Shown here: positions 53,763 to 62,391 of the stretch, piece by piece
Numbering within the stretch: the stretch's first letter is position 1
Layout of the letters: the number at the start of each line of letters is the position of its first letter
Source of the DNA: Hyphomicrobiales bacterium
GTDB taxonomy: Bacteria > Pseudomonadota > Alphaproteobacteria > Rhizobiales > Rhizobiaceae
Reading direction: 5' to 3'
Assembly (NCBI GenBank): GCA_900469965.1
Contig: UBZP01000003.1
Span: forward strand, 62,293-126,292
Length of the DNA stretch: 64,000 bases
Made by a program: the position numbers and the translations under genes
The notes under the pieces: model-generated
Seen by the model: the letters and a program-made list of their open reading frames with translations, nothing else
Databases searched by the model: none
Told to the model about the DNA's origin: nothing

Positions 53763-54767
53763 TCAGCCCTCGCTCAATGCTTCTTTCAGTGCGTCGATGA
53801 CGTCGGGCTTCTGGTCGAGGGCTTTCTCGACGAGGGCACTGACGTCGTTACCGACGAGCGGATCGACCGGCAGGCCCAGCGTGCGGGCCTTCTCGATGAA
53901 TTCCGGGTCGGATGTGGCTGCGACATAGGCGTCGCGGAGCGCCTTGAGACGGTCTTCCGGTATGCCTGCCGGACCGGCGGTCAGGCGTGAAATCCCGCTC
54001 TGGGACTCGATCAGCGCAACGACCTGCTTGGCCGTATCTCCGTCGATCATCGAGGAGAGCTGCGGCACGTCCGTGTCGTTGCCACCGACCTGGGCAAGGA
54101 TCCGGCCCTTGCCCTCATCGATAAATTGCTGGAACTCCGAGCGCGAACCGATCACGCCCTGCACCTCGCCGCGCATCATGGCGAGCTGGTCTTCGTTGCC
54201 ATTATAGCCCGATACGACCTGGATCGGCAGCTTCAGGGCCTTCACGAACATCGTCGCCTCGATCATCGAGGCACTGCCCTTGCCCGCCGTGGCGAACTTG
54301 ATCGGCTGCTGAAGCGCCTGCAGCTGGGCAAAGCTCTCGATGCCCGATTCCTTCGTCACGATGATGACGCGCGGATCGGACGCGACCTTGCCGATGAAGG
54401 ACATCTTCGTCAGGTCGAACTTGATGTTCGGATCGCCGCTCAGCTGCCCGTAGATCAGGCCGGTGTTGAAGGTGCCGAAGGTCAGCCCGTCCGGCTCGGA
54501 CGCGTAGATATAGTTGGTGCCGATCAGGTGGCCGGCGCCCGGCATGTTCTGGACGACGAAGGTCGAGCCCGGCAGGTGCTTCTGCATGTACTGCGCCACC
54601 AGCCGGCCATTGGTGTCATAGACACCGCCCGGCGACGTGGCGACGATATAGGTGACGGTCTTGCCGTCGAAGAAGGCCGCCCCGTCCTCGGCCCGGGCGC
54701 CCTGCGACCCGGCCGCAAGAAGCGCGGCGGTCAGCGCCAGTGTCGAAGCCTTTCCAATCATGTGCAT
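53763..54767 (-). CDS. Tripartite tricarboxylate transporter substrate-binding protein (TctC/Bug), copy 1
   Basis: 334 residues from the ATG at 54767 (GGAGGAG upstream). The signal peptide ends around GARAEDG. Same motifs as copy 2: VTYIVATSPGGVYDTNGRLV, VVQNMPGAGHLIGTNYIYAS, SGYNGNEDQLAMMRGEVQGV. The two differ throughout but without gaps, so this is a tandem duplication that has diverged, perhaps to widen substrate range. It follows tctB by 141 bp; copy 2 follows after 38 bp. Confidence 0.93.
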   Translation of the reverse strand: MHMIGKASTLALTAALLAAGSQGARAEDGAAFFDGKTVTYIVATSPGGVYDTNGRLVAQYMQKHLPGSTFVVQNMPGAGHLIGTNYIYASEPDGLTFGTFNTGLIYGQLSGDPNIKFDLTKMSFIGKVASDPRVIIVTKESGIESFAQLQALQQPIKFATAGKGSASMIEATMFVKALKLPIQVVSGYNGNEDQLAMMRGEVQGVIGSRSEFQQFIDEGKGRILAQVGGNDTDVPQLSSMIDGDTAKQVVALIESQSGISRLTAGPAGIPEDRLKALRDAYVAATSDPEFIEKARTLGLPVDPLVGNDVSALVEKALDQKPDVIDALKEALSEG

Positions 54768-54908
54768 TGTCTCCTCCCAAGTTGCCGAAACTGCCTGATC
54801 AGGATGCAAAGGATCCTCCACCGCCGGTCGAACCGGCCAGTGCCCAATGCCTTCCATTTCTGATGGTCGCGGCGCCCCGGTTTCGGGACGCCCGTCTTTC
54901 GCAAGTCC

Positions 54909-55439
54909 TCAGATCACGCCGATGCCGAGCAAGGTCAGAAGGCGCGGCGTGACGAAGCCGGAAAACAGCTGGATGTGCAGCAGGGCGCCGAACATCAGGT
55001 AGAGAACGAGCGGTGCGGCGACAGCGAGCGAAAGGGTCATCCTCCACGACGCCTCCGCCTGTCTGCGTAGGAACGTCACCAGCAGGATCGGGATGCTGAC
55101 ATAGAACCCGAAGGCCAGGATGCCCGCCACGAAGGCCACGAAATAGATCCACATGGTGATTTCCTGGGACACCGTGTGCGGACCGAATTCCGGCAGTTCC
55201 GGCTCCATGCCGGGCACCTCATGGGCGATGCCGGCGCGCGGGGCGCCGTGGAAGGCGCTCTTCGGCGAGTGGAAGAGGTCTATCGCCAGCTGGACGAGAC
55301 AGAGGACGATTGCCGGAACCCCCACGATCAGCGGCATGAAACGCGCCTTTGCCGGGAATTCCATCGCCAGCCCGACCATCACGCTGAAGAAGACGAGCAT
55401 GATGATGGTGAGCCAGGTGCTGAAGGAATAGTGTCTCAT
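54909..55439 (-). CDS. tctB: Tripartite tricarboxylate transporter small membrane subunit
   Basis: 176 residues with four hydrophobic segments: residues about 8-26, 34-52, 92-112 and 125-170 with a break. The central loop (PGMEPELPEFGPHTVSQEIT) is hydrophilic. Length and pattern match TctB (DUF1468). Its ATG overlaps the tctA stop (ATGA). It works with TctA as the sodium- or proton-coupled permease. Confidence 0.88.
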   Translation of the reverse strand: MRHYSFSTWLTIIMLVFFSVMVGLAMEFPAKARFMPLIVGVPAIVLCLVQLAIDLFHSPKSAFHGAPRAGIAHEVPGMEPELPEFGPHTVSQEITMWIYFVAFVAGILAFGFYVSIPILLVTFLRRQAEASWRMTLSLAVAAPLVLYLMFGALLHIQLFSGFVTPRLLTLLGIGVI

Positions 55440-56947
55440 GTGTTGACCTCCATGCCGGCATGGGGCTTGCCCGGCCGGAAGTTACGGTAGAAGGCGTAGA
55501 CCATCAGGCCGACGATCATGCTGATGAGGACGAGCGACAGCGGCCGCAGGAAGAAGGAATAGCCCCACAACTGCAGCGCCTGATGGAGCGAGGCTTCCGC
55601 CTGTCCGCCGAGCACCAGGCCGATGACGAAGGGCGAGCGGGGCCAGCCGGCGCGCTGGAAGCCGTAGCCGATCGCGCTGAAGAGCACGAGGACCACCAGG
55701 TTCTGCCACTGCACGTCGCTGACGAAACAGCCGATCGTCACGAAGATCAGGATGAACGGCACCAGCATGCGGCCGTTCACGAAGGTCAGCACCGCGATCC
55801 AGCGGCAGGAGACCAAGAGGATGCCGACGGCGATCAGGTTGCCGACCACGAGCGCCCAGATCAGCGTCCAGACGAGGTCGAGATGCTTGGTCACCATCGT
55901 CGCGCCCGGCTGGATGCCGAGGATGAGGAAGGCGCCGAGCAGGACCGCCATGCCCGAGCTGCCGGGGATGCCGAAGAACAGGGTCGGCAGCAGCGAGCCG
56001 CCTTCCTTGCCGTTGCTGGCGGTCTCCGGCGCGATGACGCCTTCGATGGCGCCCTTGCCGAAGCGTTCCGGCGTCTTCGAGCTCTGGACGGCGTGGCCGT
56101 AGCAAAGCCAGGCGGCGGTCGAGCCGCCGAGGCCCGGGATCATGCCGATGACGGCGCCGATGACCGAGGTGCGGATGACCAGCCACCAGTGGCGCGGCAC
56201 TTCCGCGACGCCCGACAGAAGCTGGCGATAGGAAAAGCCTCTGTCCATGGACACGGCCGAGATCGAGCCGCCCTTGGTGGCGAGCGACAGCATTTCCGGC
56301 ACCGCGAACATGGCAAGCACGGCGGTCACGAGGCTGACGCCGTCCCACAGGAACAGCATGTCGCCGGCGTAGCGGGGCGTTCCGGTGATCGGGTCCATGC
56401 CGATGGTCGACAGCATCAGGCCGTAGAAGCCGACGATGAGGCCCTTGACGATCTTGCTGCCGCTGGCGAGGAAGGCGATGAAGCTGATGCCGAGAAGGGC
56501 GATCAGGAAGAATTCGGCCGGGCTGAACATCAGGATGACCGGCTCGAGCACGGGGATCATGATGGCGAAGACGACGGCGCCGATGATGCCGCCGACGCCG
56601 GACGCCGTGATGCTGGCGCCGAGCGCCCGGGCTGCCTGCCCCTGCTTGGCAAGGGGATAGCCGTCAAGCGTCGTTGCGGCGTCGTCGCCGTCGCCCGGAA
56701 TGCCGAACATGATGCTGGATATCTGGCCGCTGGTGCCGTTGACGGCGTGCAGCGTCAGAAGAAAGACCGCACCCGCAACCATATCCATGCCGTAGACAAA
56801 CGGAATTGCCATGGCGATGGAGAGCTTTCCACCGATACCGGGCATCACGCCGACGAGCAGGCCGCACACGACCGCTATCAGCATGAGACCCATGATGTGG
56901 GGCGTGCTCACAAGACTGAAGAGCGCCCCGAACATTGTCTCGATCAT
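55436..56947 (-). CDS. tctA: Tripartite tricarboxylate transporter large permease subunit
   Basis: 503 residues from the ATG at 56947; earlier starts would add a Cys/Arg-rich tail unlike TctA. About 11-12 membrane segments. Family motifs: VGVMPGIGGKLSIAMAIPFV near 30, TSGQISSIMFGIPGDGDDAA, GMIPGLGGSTAAWLCYGHAV and LFFGIPGSSGMAVLLGAFLI. The two PGxGG turns form the inverted-repeat substrate site. The gene starts the leftward operon and diverges from the chromate-transporter genes across 559 bp. Confidence 0.94.
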   Translation of the reverse strand: MIETMFGALFSLVSTPHIMGLMLIAVVCGLLVGVMPGIGGKLSIAMAIPFVYGMDMVAGAVFLLTLHAVNGTSGQISSIMFGIPGDGDDAATTLDGYPLAKQGQAARALGASITASGVGGIIGAVVFAIMIPVLEPVILMFSPAEFFLIALLGISFIAFLASGSKIVKGLIVGFYGLMLSTIGMDPITGTPRYAGDMLFLWDGVSLVTAVLAMFAVPEMLSLATKGGSISAVSMDRGFSYRQLLSGVAEVPRHWWLVIRTSVIGAVIGMIPGLGGSTAAWLCYGHAVQSSKTPERFGKGAIEGVIAPETASNGKEGGSLLPTLFFGIPGSSGMAVLLGAFLILGIQPGATMVTKHLDLVWTLIWALVVGNLIAVGILLVSCRWIAVLTFVNGRMLVPFILIFVTIGCFVSDVQWQNLVVLVLFSAIGYGFQRAGWPRSPFVIGLVLGGQAEASLHQALQLWGYSFFLRPLSLVLISMIVGLMVYAFYRNFRPGKPHAGMEVNT

Positions 56948-57506
56948 TTTTGGTTCCAATCCTCCCGTGAGACGGAAACGACGCTGCCTGCGCAGCGCTT
57001 CCTCCCGTCTGGCATTGGCCTGCGATTTCCTCCCGCAGGCTGGGCAACTGCCGTCTTTTCGCGTCGGCTGTCTGCCATTCGCATTTGTCAATTAGCGCCA
57101 CCGGGCCAGCGTTTGTCCAAAGCAAAAAATTATGCTTAGTCCAGCAGTTTTTGCGCGGACAGCGGCTTCGAGCGATGCGCACGCCGCCCGCCGCCGACGC
57201 CGGATCGGCATCTATCTTTTTGAAATCGCTAATACTCGTCGCCGATTTCGCCGGCGGTGCGCAAACCGCCTTTGCGGTGCGCTCCAGGACCGTGCACGCC
57301 CAGGGCATTTTAGCATTCCGGAGTATGGAAGCCAGCGCATTAAGTTTTTCTTACTTCGAAGCTAAGCCGAAATGGCATGGACTTCGCCCTTCCTTGGCCC
57401 CTAGCATTCCCATCGTCGCGCGACGCACCGATGCCGCGCCTTTCCGGCCATGATTGCGCCCACCCCCCGGCCTGCTGCCGGCGGGGTGATGCCGTTCGGA
57501 GTAGAA
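56948..57506. promoter_or_regulatory. Divergent control region between tctA and chromate transporter genes
   Basis: 559 bp without a supported gene. It holds AAGCA-N8-TGCTT at 57120-57137, a LysR-type T-N11-A style repeat inside the AT-rich segment TTTGTCCAAAGCAAAAAATT. A hairpin GCGCA...CCGC-CTTT-GCGG...TGCGC lies near 57258-57282. The AT-rich part is the likely tctA promoter. An open frame inside (57085-57453) has no ribosome site and an improbable composition. Confidence 0.5.
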
Positions 57507-58094
57507 ATGGACAAACCCGTCGACAAGAATGAAGCCGTGGCGGTCCAGCCGGTGACGGTGCTGGAGCTGCTCACATCCTTCCTGCGGCTCGGGGCATCTT
57601 CGTTCGGCGGCGGGATGACCGGCTGGACGCATCGCGAGATCGTCGAACGCCGCCGCTGGCTGACGGACAGCGAGTTCCTGCAGACGCTGACGATCGCGCA
57701 GATCATGCCCGGCGCCAATCCGGTCAATCTCGCCGTCTACATCGGGCTGAAGCTCGCGGGCCTGCGCGGCGCCGCCGCAGCCCTCCTCGGCATGATCATG
57801 CCGGCCTTCCTGGCCATCCTGGCGCTGAGCTTCGCCTACCAGCAGCTGCGATCCTATCCGGAGGCGCAGGCGGTGCTGCGGGGCCTCGCCTGCGTCGGCA
57901 TCGCATCGAGCCTGACCATGGGCATCAAGACCGCCCGGCGGCTGAAGGCGCATGTGCTTCCCGTCGGCATCGCGGCGGGGGTGTTCCTGCTCGTCGGGGT
58001 GCTGCGCTGGCCGCTCGTTCCGGTCGCCCTCGGCGCCATTCCCGTCAGCGTCGCCGCCACCTTCTGGCTCGAAAGGAAAAACGGTCGTGGATGA
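57507..58094 (+). CDS. Chromate transporter family protein, N-terminal-type subunit
   Basis: 195 residues from the ATG at 57507 (GGAG 5 nt upstream). One CHR domain: FLRLGASSFGGGMTGWTHRE, IVERRRWLTDSEFLQTLTIA and QIMPGANPVNLAVYIGLKLA. Small CHR proteins work as pairs forming a membrane chromate/anion exporter. The stop overlaps the partner gene start by 8 nt. The true substrate may be another oxyanion or organic acid, given the catabolic neighbours. Confidence 0.85.
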   Translation: MDKPVDKNEAVAVQPVTVLELLTSFLRLGASSFGGGMTGWTHREIVERRRWLTDSEFLQTLTIAQIMPGANPVNLAVYIGLKLAGLRGAAAALLGMIMPAFLAILALSFAYQQLRSYPEAQAVLRGLACVGIASSLTMGIKTARRLKAHVLPVGIAAGVFLLVGVLRWPLVPVALGAIPVSVAATFWLERKNGRG

Positions 58095-58626
58095 CGACAA
58101 GCTCCTCAACCTGATCATGATGTGCATTCCGCTGTCGCTCGTCTCCTTCGGCGGCGGCCAGACGATCATCGCCAGCCTGCAGCACCAGACGGTCGACGTG
58201 CAGAACATGCTGTCGGGCGCGCGCTTCACCGATCTCTACGCCATATCGCGCGCAGCCCCCGGGCCCGGCACGATGATCGTCTCGCTCGTCGGCTGGGAGG
58301 TGAGCGGCCTGCTCGGGGCGGTGCTGGCGACGCTCGCAATCTTCGTGCCGTCGTCCATCCTGATCTGCGCCGTCGGCAGCTACTGGCAGCGCCATCGCGG
58401 ACGCCCCTGGGCGATCGCGGCGGAAAAGGGTCTCGCCCCTGTCGCCGTCGGGCTGATCTTCGCAGGCGTCTTCGCCGTCGGCCGCTCCGCCCAGTTCTCG
58501 CCGGTCGAGCTGGCGACCACCCTGGCCGCGGGCGCCATCCTGCTCAGGACCAGGGTCGGGCCCTATCCGCTCTTGGCGGCGGCTGGCGCGCTCTATTTCG
58601 CCCTGAGCATCGCCGGGCAGGTCTGA
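58087..58626 (+). CDS. Chromate transporter family protein, C-terminal-type subunit
   Basis: 179 residues from a GTG at 58087. A second CHR domain: IPLSLVSFGGGQTIIASLQH, FTDLYAISRAAPGPGTMIVS, LVGWEVSGLLGAVLATLAIF. It pairs with the preceding protein. The 8-nt overlap and different frames are a normal split-gene arrangement for short CHR proteins and need no frameshift. Confidence 0.85.
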   Translation: MDDDKLLNLIMMCIPLSLVSFGGGQTIIASLQHQTVDVQNMLSGARFTDLYAISRAAPGPGTMIVSLVGWEVSGLLGAVLATLAIFVPSSILICAVGSYWQRHRGRPWAIAAEKGLAPVAVGLIFAGVFAVGRSAQFSPVELATTLAAGAILLRTRVGPYPLLAAAGALYFALSIAGQV

Positions 58627-58700
58627 ACCCCGCCCCCGTTATCGACCCCCATCCGACAAAATTGGCGCGGCGCGATTGACCGCACACCGATTCACAGTAT

Positions 58701-58750
58701 GATACTTAAAAGAGAACGCTGTTCCATATAAAAGAACACTTCTCATCTGG
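58701..58750 (+). promoter_or_regulatory. Promoter/operator region of the catabolic operon
   Basis: AT-rich stretch before the gene at 58763. It holds GATACTTAAAAG (58701-58712), then the palindrome GAACGCTGTTC, then a partial copy AGAACACTTCT. GATACTTAAAAG recurs exactly at 61066-61077 in front of the next rightward gene with a promoter gap, so it may be a shared activator or -10-type element. Confidence 0.5.
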
Positions 58751-58762
58751 AGGAAAATCGAC

Positions 58763-59632
58763 ATGGCTCACCCCTTGGTGCTGAAAACGGCGCTCGGACA
58801 GCACGACCACGTGAAGCCCCTGAAGGACGGACGCGTTCGCTCCAGCCGGGTCGAGCTGGTCTTCGAGGAGTTCGAACCCCTGCCGAAGGCCTTTCGCACC
58901 ATGGTGCGCGGCAGCGACCTCGATGTTTCCGAAATGGCGATCGTCACCCATCTGCTCGCCCATCACTACCGCAAGCCGATCACCGGCCTTCCCATTCCGC
59001 TCTGGAGCCGCCTGCCCCACACCAACCTCGTCTGTCCCGTCGATTCCCCGGTCGAAGGGCCGCGCGACCTCGCGGGAACGAGGGTCGGCGTGCGCGCCTA
59101 CGCCCAGACGTCCGGCGTCTGGGTGCGCGGCTTCCTCCGGCACGAATACGGCCTCGATCTCGACGGCATCACCTGGGTCACCATGGAAGACGCCCATCTC
59201 AGCGAATACGAGGACCCGGCGAATACCGAGCGCAACACGGGCGAACTGGCGCTCAGGCCGCTGATGATGTCGGGCGCGCTCACCGCCATCATGGGCGAGC
59301 GCGAGGTCGATCCCGCGGGCATCCGCACCGTCATCCCGGATGCGCAGGCGACCGCCGAGGCCTGGATCACCCGCACCGGCATCGTGCCGATCAACCACAC
59401 GCTCACCGTCAAGACCGCGCTGATCGAGGACCACCCCTGGCTGGCCGGCGAACTGATGGAGATGTTCGAGGAAGCCCGCCGCATCGCCATTGAGGACGAT
59501 GGCGCGACGCCGCCGCCGGTCTACGGCCTCGACGCCAATCTCGCCTCGCTGCAGCTCGCCTTCGCCTATTCGGCCGAGCAGCGCGTCACGCCGCGGGTCT
59601 ACGACGCCAACGAACTCTACCCCGCGATCTGA
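58763..59632 (+). CDS. 4,5-dihydroxyphthalate decarboxylase-like / periplasmic-binding-fold protein
   Basis: 289 residues with GGAGG before the ATG. No signal peptide, so it is cytoplasmic. The fold is the type 2 periplasmic-binding-like one: FEEFEPLPKAFRTMVRGSDL, DVSEMAIVTHLLAHHYRKPI, then SPVEGPRDLAGTRVGVRAYA and a late WITRTGIVPINHTLTVKTAL. This matches the Pht5-type 4,5-dihydroxyphthalate decarboxylases, cofactor-free enzymes related to binding proteins. A decarboxylase of an aromatic acid would feed protocatechuate-type ring cleavage. It is the first gene of the catabolic set, 29 bp before the LigJ-like gene. Confidence 0.75.
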   Translation: MAHPLVLKTALGQHDHVKPLKDGRVRSSRVELVFEEFEPLPKAFRTMVRGSDLDVSEMAIVTHLLAHHYRKPITGLPIPLWSRLPHTNLVCPVDSPVEGPRDLAGTRVGVRAYAQTSGVWVRGFLRHEYGLDLDGITWVTMEDAHLSEYEDPANTERNTGELALRPLMMSGALTAIMGEREVDPAGIRTVIPDAQATAEAWITRTGIVPINHTLTVKTALIEDHPWLAGELMEMFEEARRIAIEDDGATPPPVYGLDANLASLQLAFAYSAEQRVTPRVYDANELYPAI

Positions 59633-59661
59633 AGCCGCCACCGGCCGTCAAGGACAAAGCC

Positions 59662-60702
59662 ATGATCATCGACATTCACGGACACTACACCACCGAGCCG
59701 CAGGCGCTGCATCAGTTCCGCGACAGGCAGCTTGCCGGCCTCGCCGACCCGATGCGCCGCCCGCTCACCACCGATCTCGGCATCACCGACGAGATGCTGC
59801 TGAAATCCGTGGAGCCGCAGCTCGCCTTCCAGAAGGAGCGCGGCAGCGACCTGACCATCTTCTCGCCGCGCGCGGCCGGCATGGCCCATCACGTCGGCAC
59901 CGAGGCCGTCAGCATGCAGTGGTCGGCGATGTCCAACGACCTGATCCACCGCATCTGCACCCTGCTGCCGGACAATTTCGCCGCCGTCGGCCAGCTGCCG
60001 CAGCATCCGGGCGCGCCGCCGAAGAACTGCATTCCCGAGCTCGAGCGCATCGTCAACGAACTCGGCTTCGTCGGCGTCAACCTCAATCCCGATCCGTCCG
60101 GCGGCTACTGGACCGATCCGCCGCTCACCGACCGGCAGTGGTATCCGCTCTACGAGAAGCTCTGCGAACTCGACGTGCCCGCGATGATCCACGTCACCTC
60201 GTCGTGCAATCCCTGCTTCCACCACACCGGCGCGCACTACATCAACGGCGACACCACCGCCTTCATGCAGCTCATCCAGGGCGACCTGTTCAGGGATTTC
60301 CCGACGCTGAAGTTCGTGATCCCGCACGGCGGCGGCGCCGTTCCCTTCCATTGGGGCCGCTATCGCGGCCTGGCGCAGGAGATGAAGAAGCCGCTTCTGA
60401 CCGAGCACCTGCTCAACAACGTCTTCTTCGACACCTGCGTCTACCACTATCCCGGCATCGAGCTGATGGCCAAGGTCATCCCGGTCGACAACATCCTGTT
60501 CGCCTCCGAGATGCTCGGCGCCGTCAAGGGCATCGATCCGGAGACCGGCCATCATTACGACGACACCAAGCGCTATCTCGATCAGCTGACGACGCTCGAC
60601 GAGGAAAGCCGCTACAAGATTTTCGAGGGCAATGCGCGGCGGGTCTATCCGCGATTGGATGCGCAGCTTGCCAGGCGCGGCCGTCCCGGCCGGAAGGGGT
60701 GA
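59662..60702 (+). CDS. Amidohydrolase-superfamily 4-oxalomesaconate hydratase-like protein (LigJ-like)
   Basis: 346 residues. MIIDIHGHYTTEPQALHQFR carries the HxH metal site. FSPRAAGMAHHVG, FVGVNLNPDPSGG, VPAMIHVTSSCNP, FVIPHGGGAVPFHWGRYRGL, NNVFFDTCVYHYPGI and ILFASEMLGAVKGIDPETGH all follow the pattern of Sphingomonas LigJ, which hydrates 4-oxalomesaconate to 4-carboxy-4-hydroxy-2-oxoadipate (CHA) in the protocatechuate 4,5-cleavage route. A CHA-aldolase-like gene lies 1.7 kb downstream, completing that step pair. Related decarboxylases share the fold, so substrate assignment remains inferred. Confidence 0.85.
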   Translation: MIIDIHGHYTTEPQALHQFRDRQLAGLADPMRRPLTTDLGITDEMLLKSVEPQLAFQKERGSDLTIFSPRAAGMAHHVGTEAVSMQWSAMSNDLIHRICTLLPDNFAAVGQLPQHPGAPPKNCIPELERIVNELGFVGVNLNPDPSGGYWTDPPLTDRQWYPLYEKLCELDVPAMIHVTSSCNPCFHHTGAHYINGDTTAFMQLIQGDLFRDFPTLKFVIPHGGGAVPFHWGRYRGLAQEMKKPLLTEHLLNNVFFDTCVYHYPGIELMAKVIPVDNILFASEMLGAVKGIDPETGHHYDDTKRYLDQLTTLDEESRYKIFEGNARRVYPRLDAQLARRGRPGRKG

Positions 60703-60728
60703 CGGCCATGCTCACCGCATCGCCCGCC

Positions 60729-61022
60729 TCAGCAACAGGACAGGTCGCCGTCGGAGATGATCGCGTCCTTCATCCAGTAGGGCGGCAGGTCGTCCTCCAC
60801 GACCTCGGCGACGCGCTTGAAGACCTTGAACTGGTGGCGGCGATCGGGGGCGGTCCAGAAGGCGACGATGGTCTCCAGCGGCGGGCATCCGGGCAGGCCG
60901 CAGGCAACCTCCGAGACCATGATCGCCACATCCTCGTCCAGCGAAAAGCGTGCGCGCGTCCAGGCCTTGACCCGGCGGGTGGCGGCGACGGCTTCGGAAC
61001 GGGCGGCAGGGGATTTGAGCAT
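60729..61022 (-). CDS. Small Cys-containing conserved-looking protein of unknown function
   Basis: 97 residues from the ATG at 61022 (AGGA about 10 nt upstream). Facing left inside a rightward operon, ending 26 bp after the LigJ-like stop. Sequence features: basic N-terminal helix (AARSEAVAATRRVKAWTRAR), an acidic middle, ACGLPGCPPLETIVAFWTAP, KVFKRVAEVVEDDLPPYWMK and a terminal CC. The CxxxxC and CC could bind metal. Composition and codon use look coding, unlike shadow frames. I do not recognise the family. Confidence 0.6.
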   Translation of the reverse strand: MLKSPAARSEAVAATRRVKAWTRARFSLDEDVAIMVSEVACGLPGCPPLETIVAFWTAPDRRHQFKVFKRVAEVVEDDLPPYWMKDAIISDGDLSCC

Positions 61023-61065
61023 GGTGTCGGTCCTGACCTGCGGGCATCGCGGCCGGCAGCACAAC

Positions 61066-61092
61066 GATACTTAAAAGGCCGGGGTCCGGCCT
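61066..61092. promoter_or_regulatory. GATACTTAAAAG copy plus short hairpin before the alcohol dehydrogenase
   Basis: GATACTTAAAAG (61066-61077) repeats the 12-mer seen before the gene at 58763. It overlaps the hairpin AGGCCGG-GGT-CCGGCCT (61076-61092). On the minus strand the hairpin ends in TTTT and would act as a terminator, blocking leftward read-through toward 61022. Confidence 0.4.
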
Positions 61093-61173
61093 GTCAAAAA
61101 CCAATTCGGAAAAACCAACCGGGCGGAAACGGCATGCCGCGCTTCGGCGGGCAGCACTTGAAAGGATGAAGAG

Positions 61174-62283
61174 ATGACGCAACAGGTACTCGCTGCGGTT
61201 CGCACCGGCCCAGGCAAGATGGAGATGCGGGAATTCCCGATGCCCGACATTCCGGAGGACGCGGCCCTCCTGAAGATGGAAGTGGCCGGCATCTGCGGCA
61301 CCGATGTCAAGCTGTTCAAGAACCCGCCGAACAACGCGCCCACCATCATGGGCCACGAGAACATCGGCTACATCGCCAAGGCCGGCCGGGAGTTCACCCG
61401 CCGCAAGGGCTTCAAGGAAGGCGATCTCGTCTTCGTCGAGCACTATGTGATGTGCGGCAAGTGCCAGTGGTGTCACCAGGGCCAGTACCGCCATTGCGAA
61501 AACACCGACTGGCGCAACAACCCCGAGGGCATCCGCTACGGCTATACCTCGGCCGAGCGCGCGCCGCATCTGTGGGGCGGCTTCGCGCAATATGTCTACC
61601 TGCCGTGGAACGCCGTGGTTCACCGCGTGCCCAAGGGCGTGACGCCGGAACTCGCCGGCCTCGTCACCCCCATGGCGAACGGCGTCGAGTGGTCCCTGTT
61701 CGACGCCGGCGTCGGCTACAATTCCACCGTGCTCATCCAGGGGCCGGGCCAGCAGGGCCTGTCGCAGACGGTCGTCTGCAAGCAGGCCGGCGCGTCGCTG
61801 ATCATCGTGACCGGAACGACGAAGGACACGGCCCGCCTGGAAGTCGCCAAGGCGCTCGGCGCCGACTATGTCATCGACGTGCAGAAGGAAGACCCGCTCG
61901 CCCGCATCATGGAGATCACCGGCGGCAAGGGTGTCGACATCTCGCTCGACTGCACGGCCGGCGCCGGCACCATTCCGATCCTGCTCGGCGTCGAGGCCTT
62001 GAAGCGCAAGGCGGGCACCATCCTGGTCCAGGGCGAGATGAAGGAGTTCCCGAACTTCCCGCTGGAAAAGGTCACCACCAAGGCGATCACCATCAAGAGC
62101 GCCCGCGGCCACAGCTACCTCGCCTGCGAACTGGCGCTCGAGCAGATCGCCTCCAACCGCTTCCCGCTGGAGAAGATCACCACCCACCGCTTCGGCCTTG
62201 CGGATGCCGACCTCGCCATCCGCTCCGTCGGCGGCCAGGGCGTCCCGGACGTCATCCACGCATCGCTGATGCCCTGGGAATAA
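61174..62283 (+). CDS. Zinc-dependent alcohol dehydrogenase (MDR family)
   Basis: 369 residues. Catalytic zinc ligands: Cys in VAGICGTDVKLF and GHE in IMGHENIGYIAK. Structural zinc: four Cys in MCGKCQWCHQGQYRHC. The NAD-binding half has VLIQGPGQQGLSQTVV (GxGxxG-like). It oxidises an alcohol or reduces an aldehyde with NAD(P). The neighbours suggest a catabolic intermediate as substrate. A 108-bp gap separates it from the RraA-like gene. Confidence 0.9.
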   Translation: MTQQVLAAVRTGPGKMEMREFPMPDIPEDAALLKMEVAGICGTDVKLFKNPPNNAPTIMGHENIGYIAKAGREFTRRKGFKEGDLVFVEHYVMCGKCQWCHQGQYRHCENTDWRNNPEGIRYGYTSAERAPHLWGGFAQYVYLPWNAVVHRVPKGVTPELAGLVTPMANGVEWSLFDAGVGYNSTVLIQGPGQQGLSQTVVCKQAGASLIIVTGTTKDTARLEVAKALGADYVIDVQKEDPLARIMEITGGKGVDISLDCTAGAGTIPILLGVEALKRKAGTILVQGEMKEFPNFPLEKVTTKAITIKSARGHSYLACELALEQIASNRFPLEKITTHRFGLADADLAIRSVGGQGVPDVIHASLMPWE

Positions 62284-62391
62284 GCCGGGCCATCGACCTC
62301 CGCCGGGCGGAAACATCCCGCCCGGCTTGATCCCACCGACGCGATCCGGCTCGTTCAGCGGCCCCCGCGTCGTCACGCCGTCAACGCAACA

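Noticed and set aside
57085-57453. 122-codon open frame between tctA and the chromate transporter genes
   Set aside because: It has no ribosome site, crosses the AT-rich promoter segment and shows no protein pattern.
57507-58626. Frameshifted single chromate transporter gene
   Set aside because: Each half is a complete CHR domain with its own start and an 8-nt overlap, the usual form of paired short CHR proteins.
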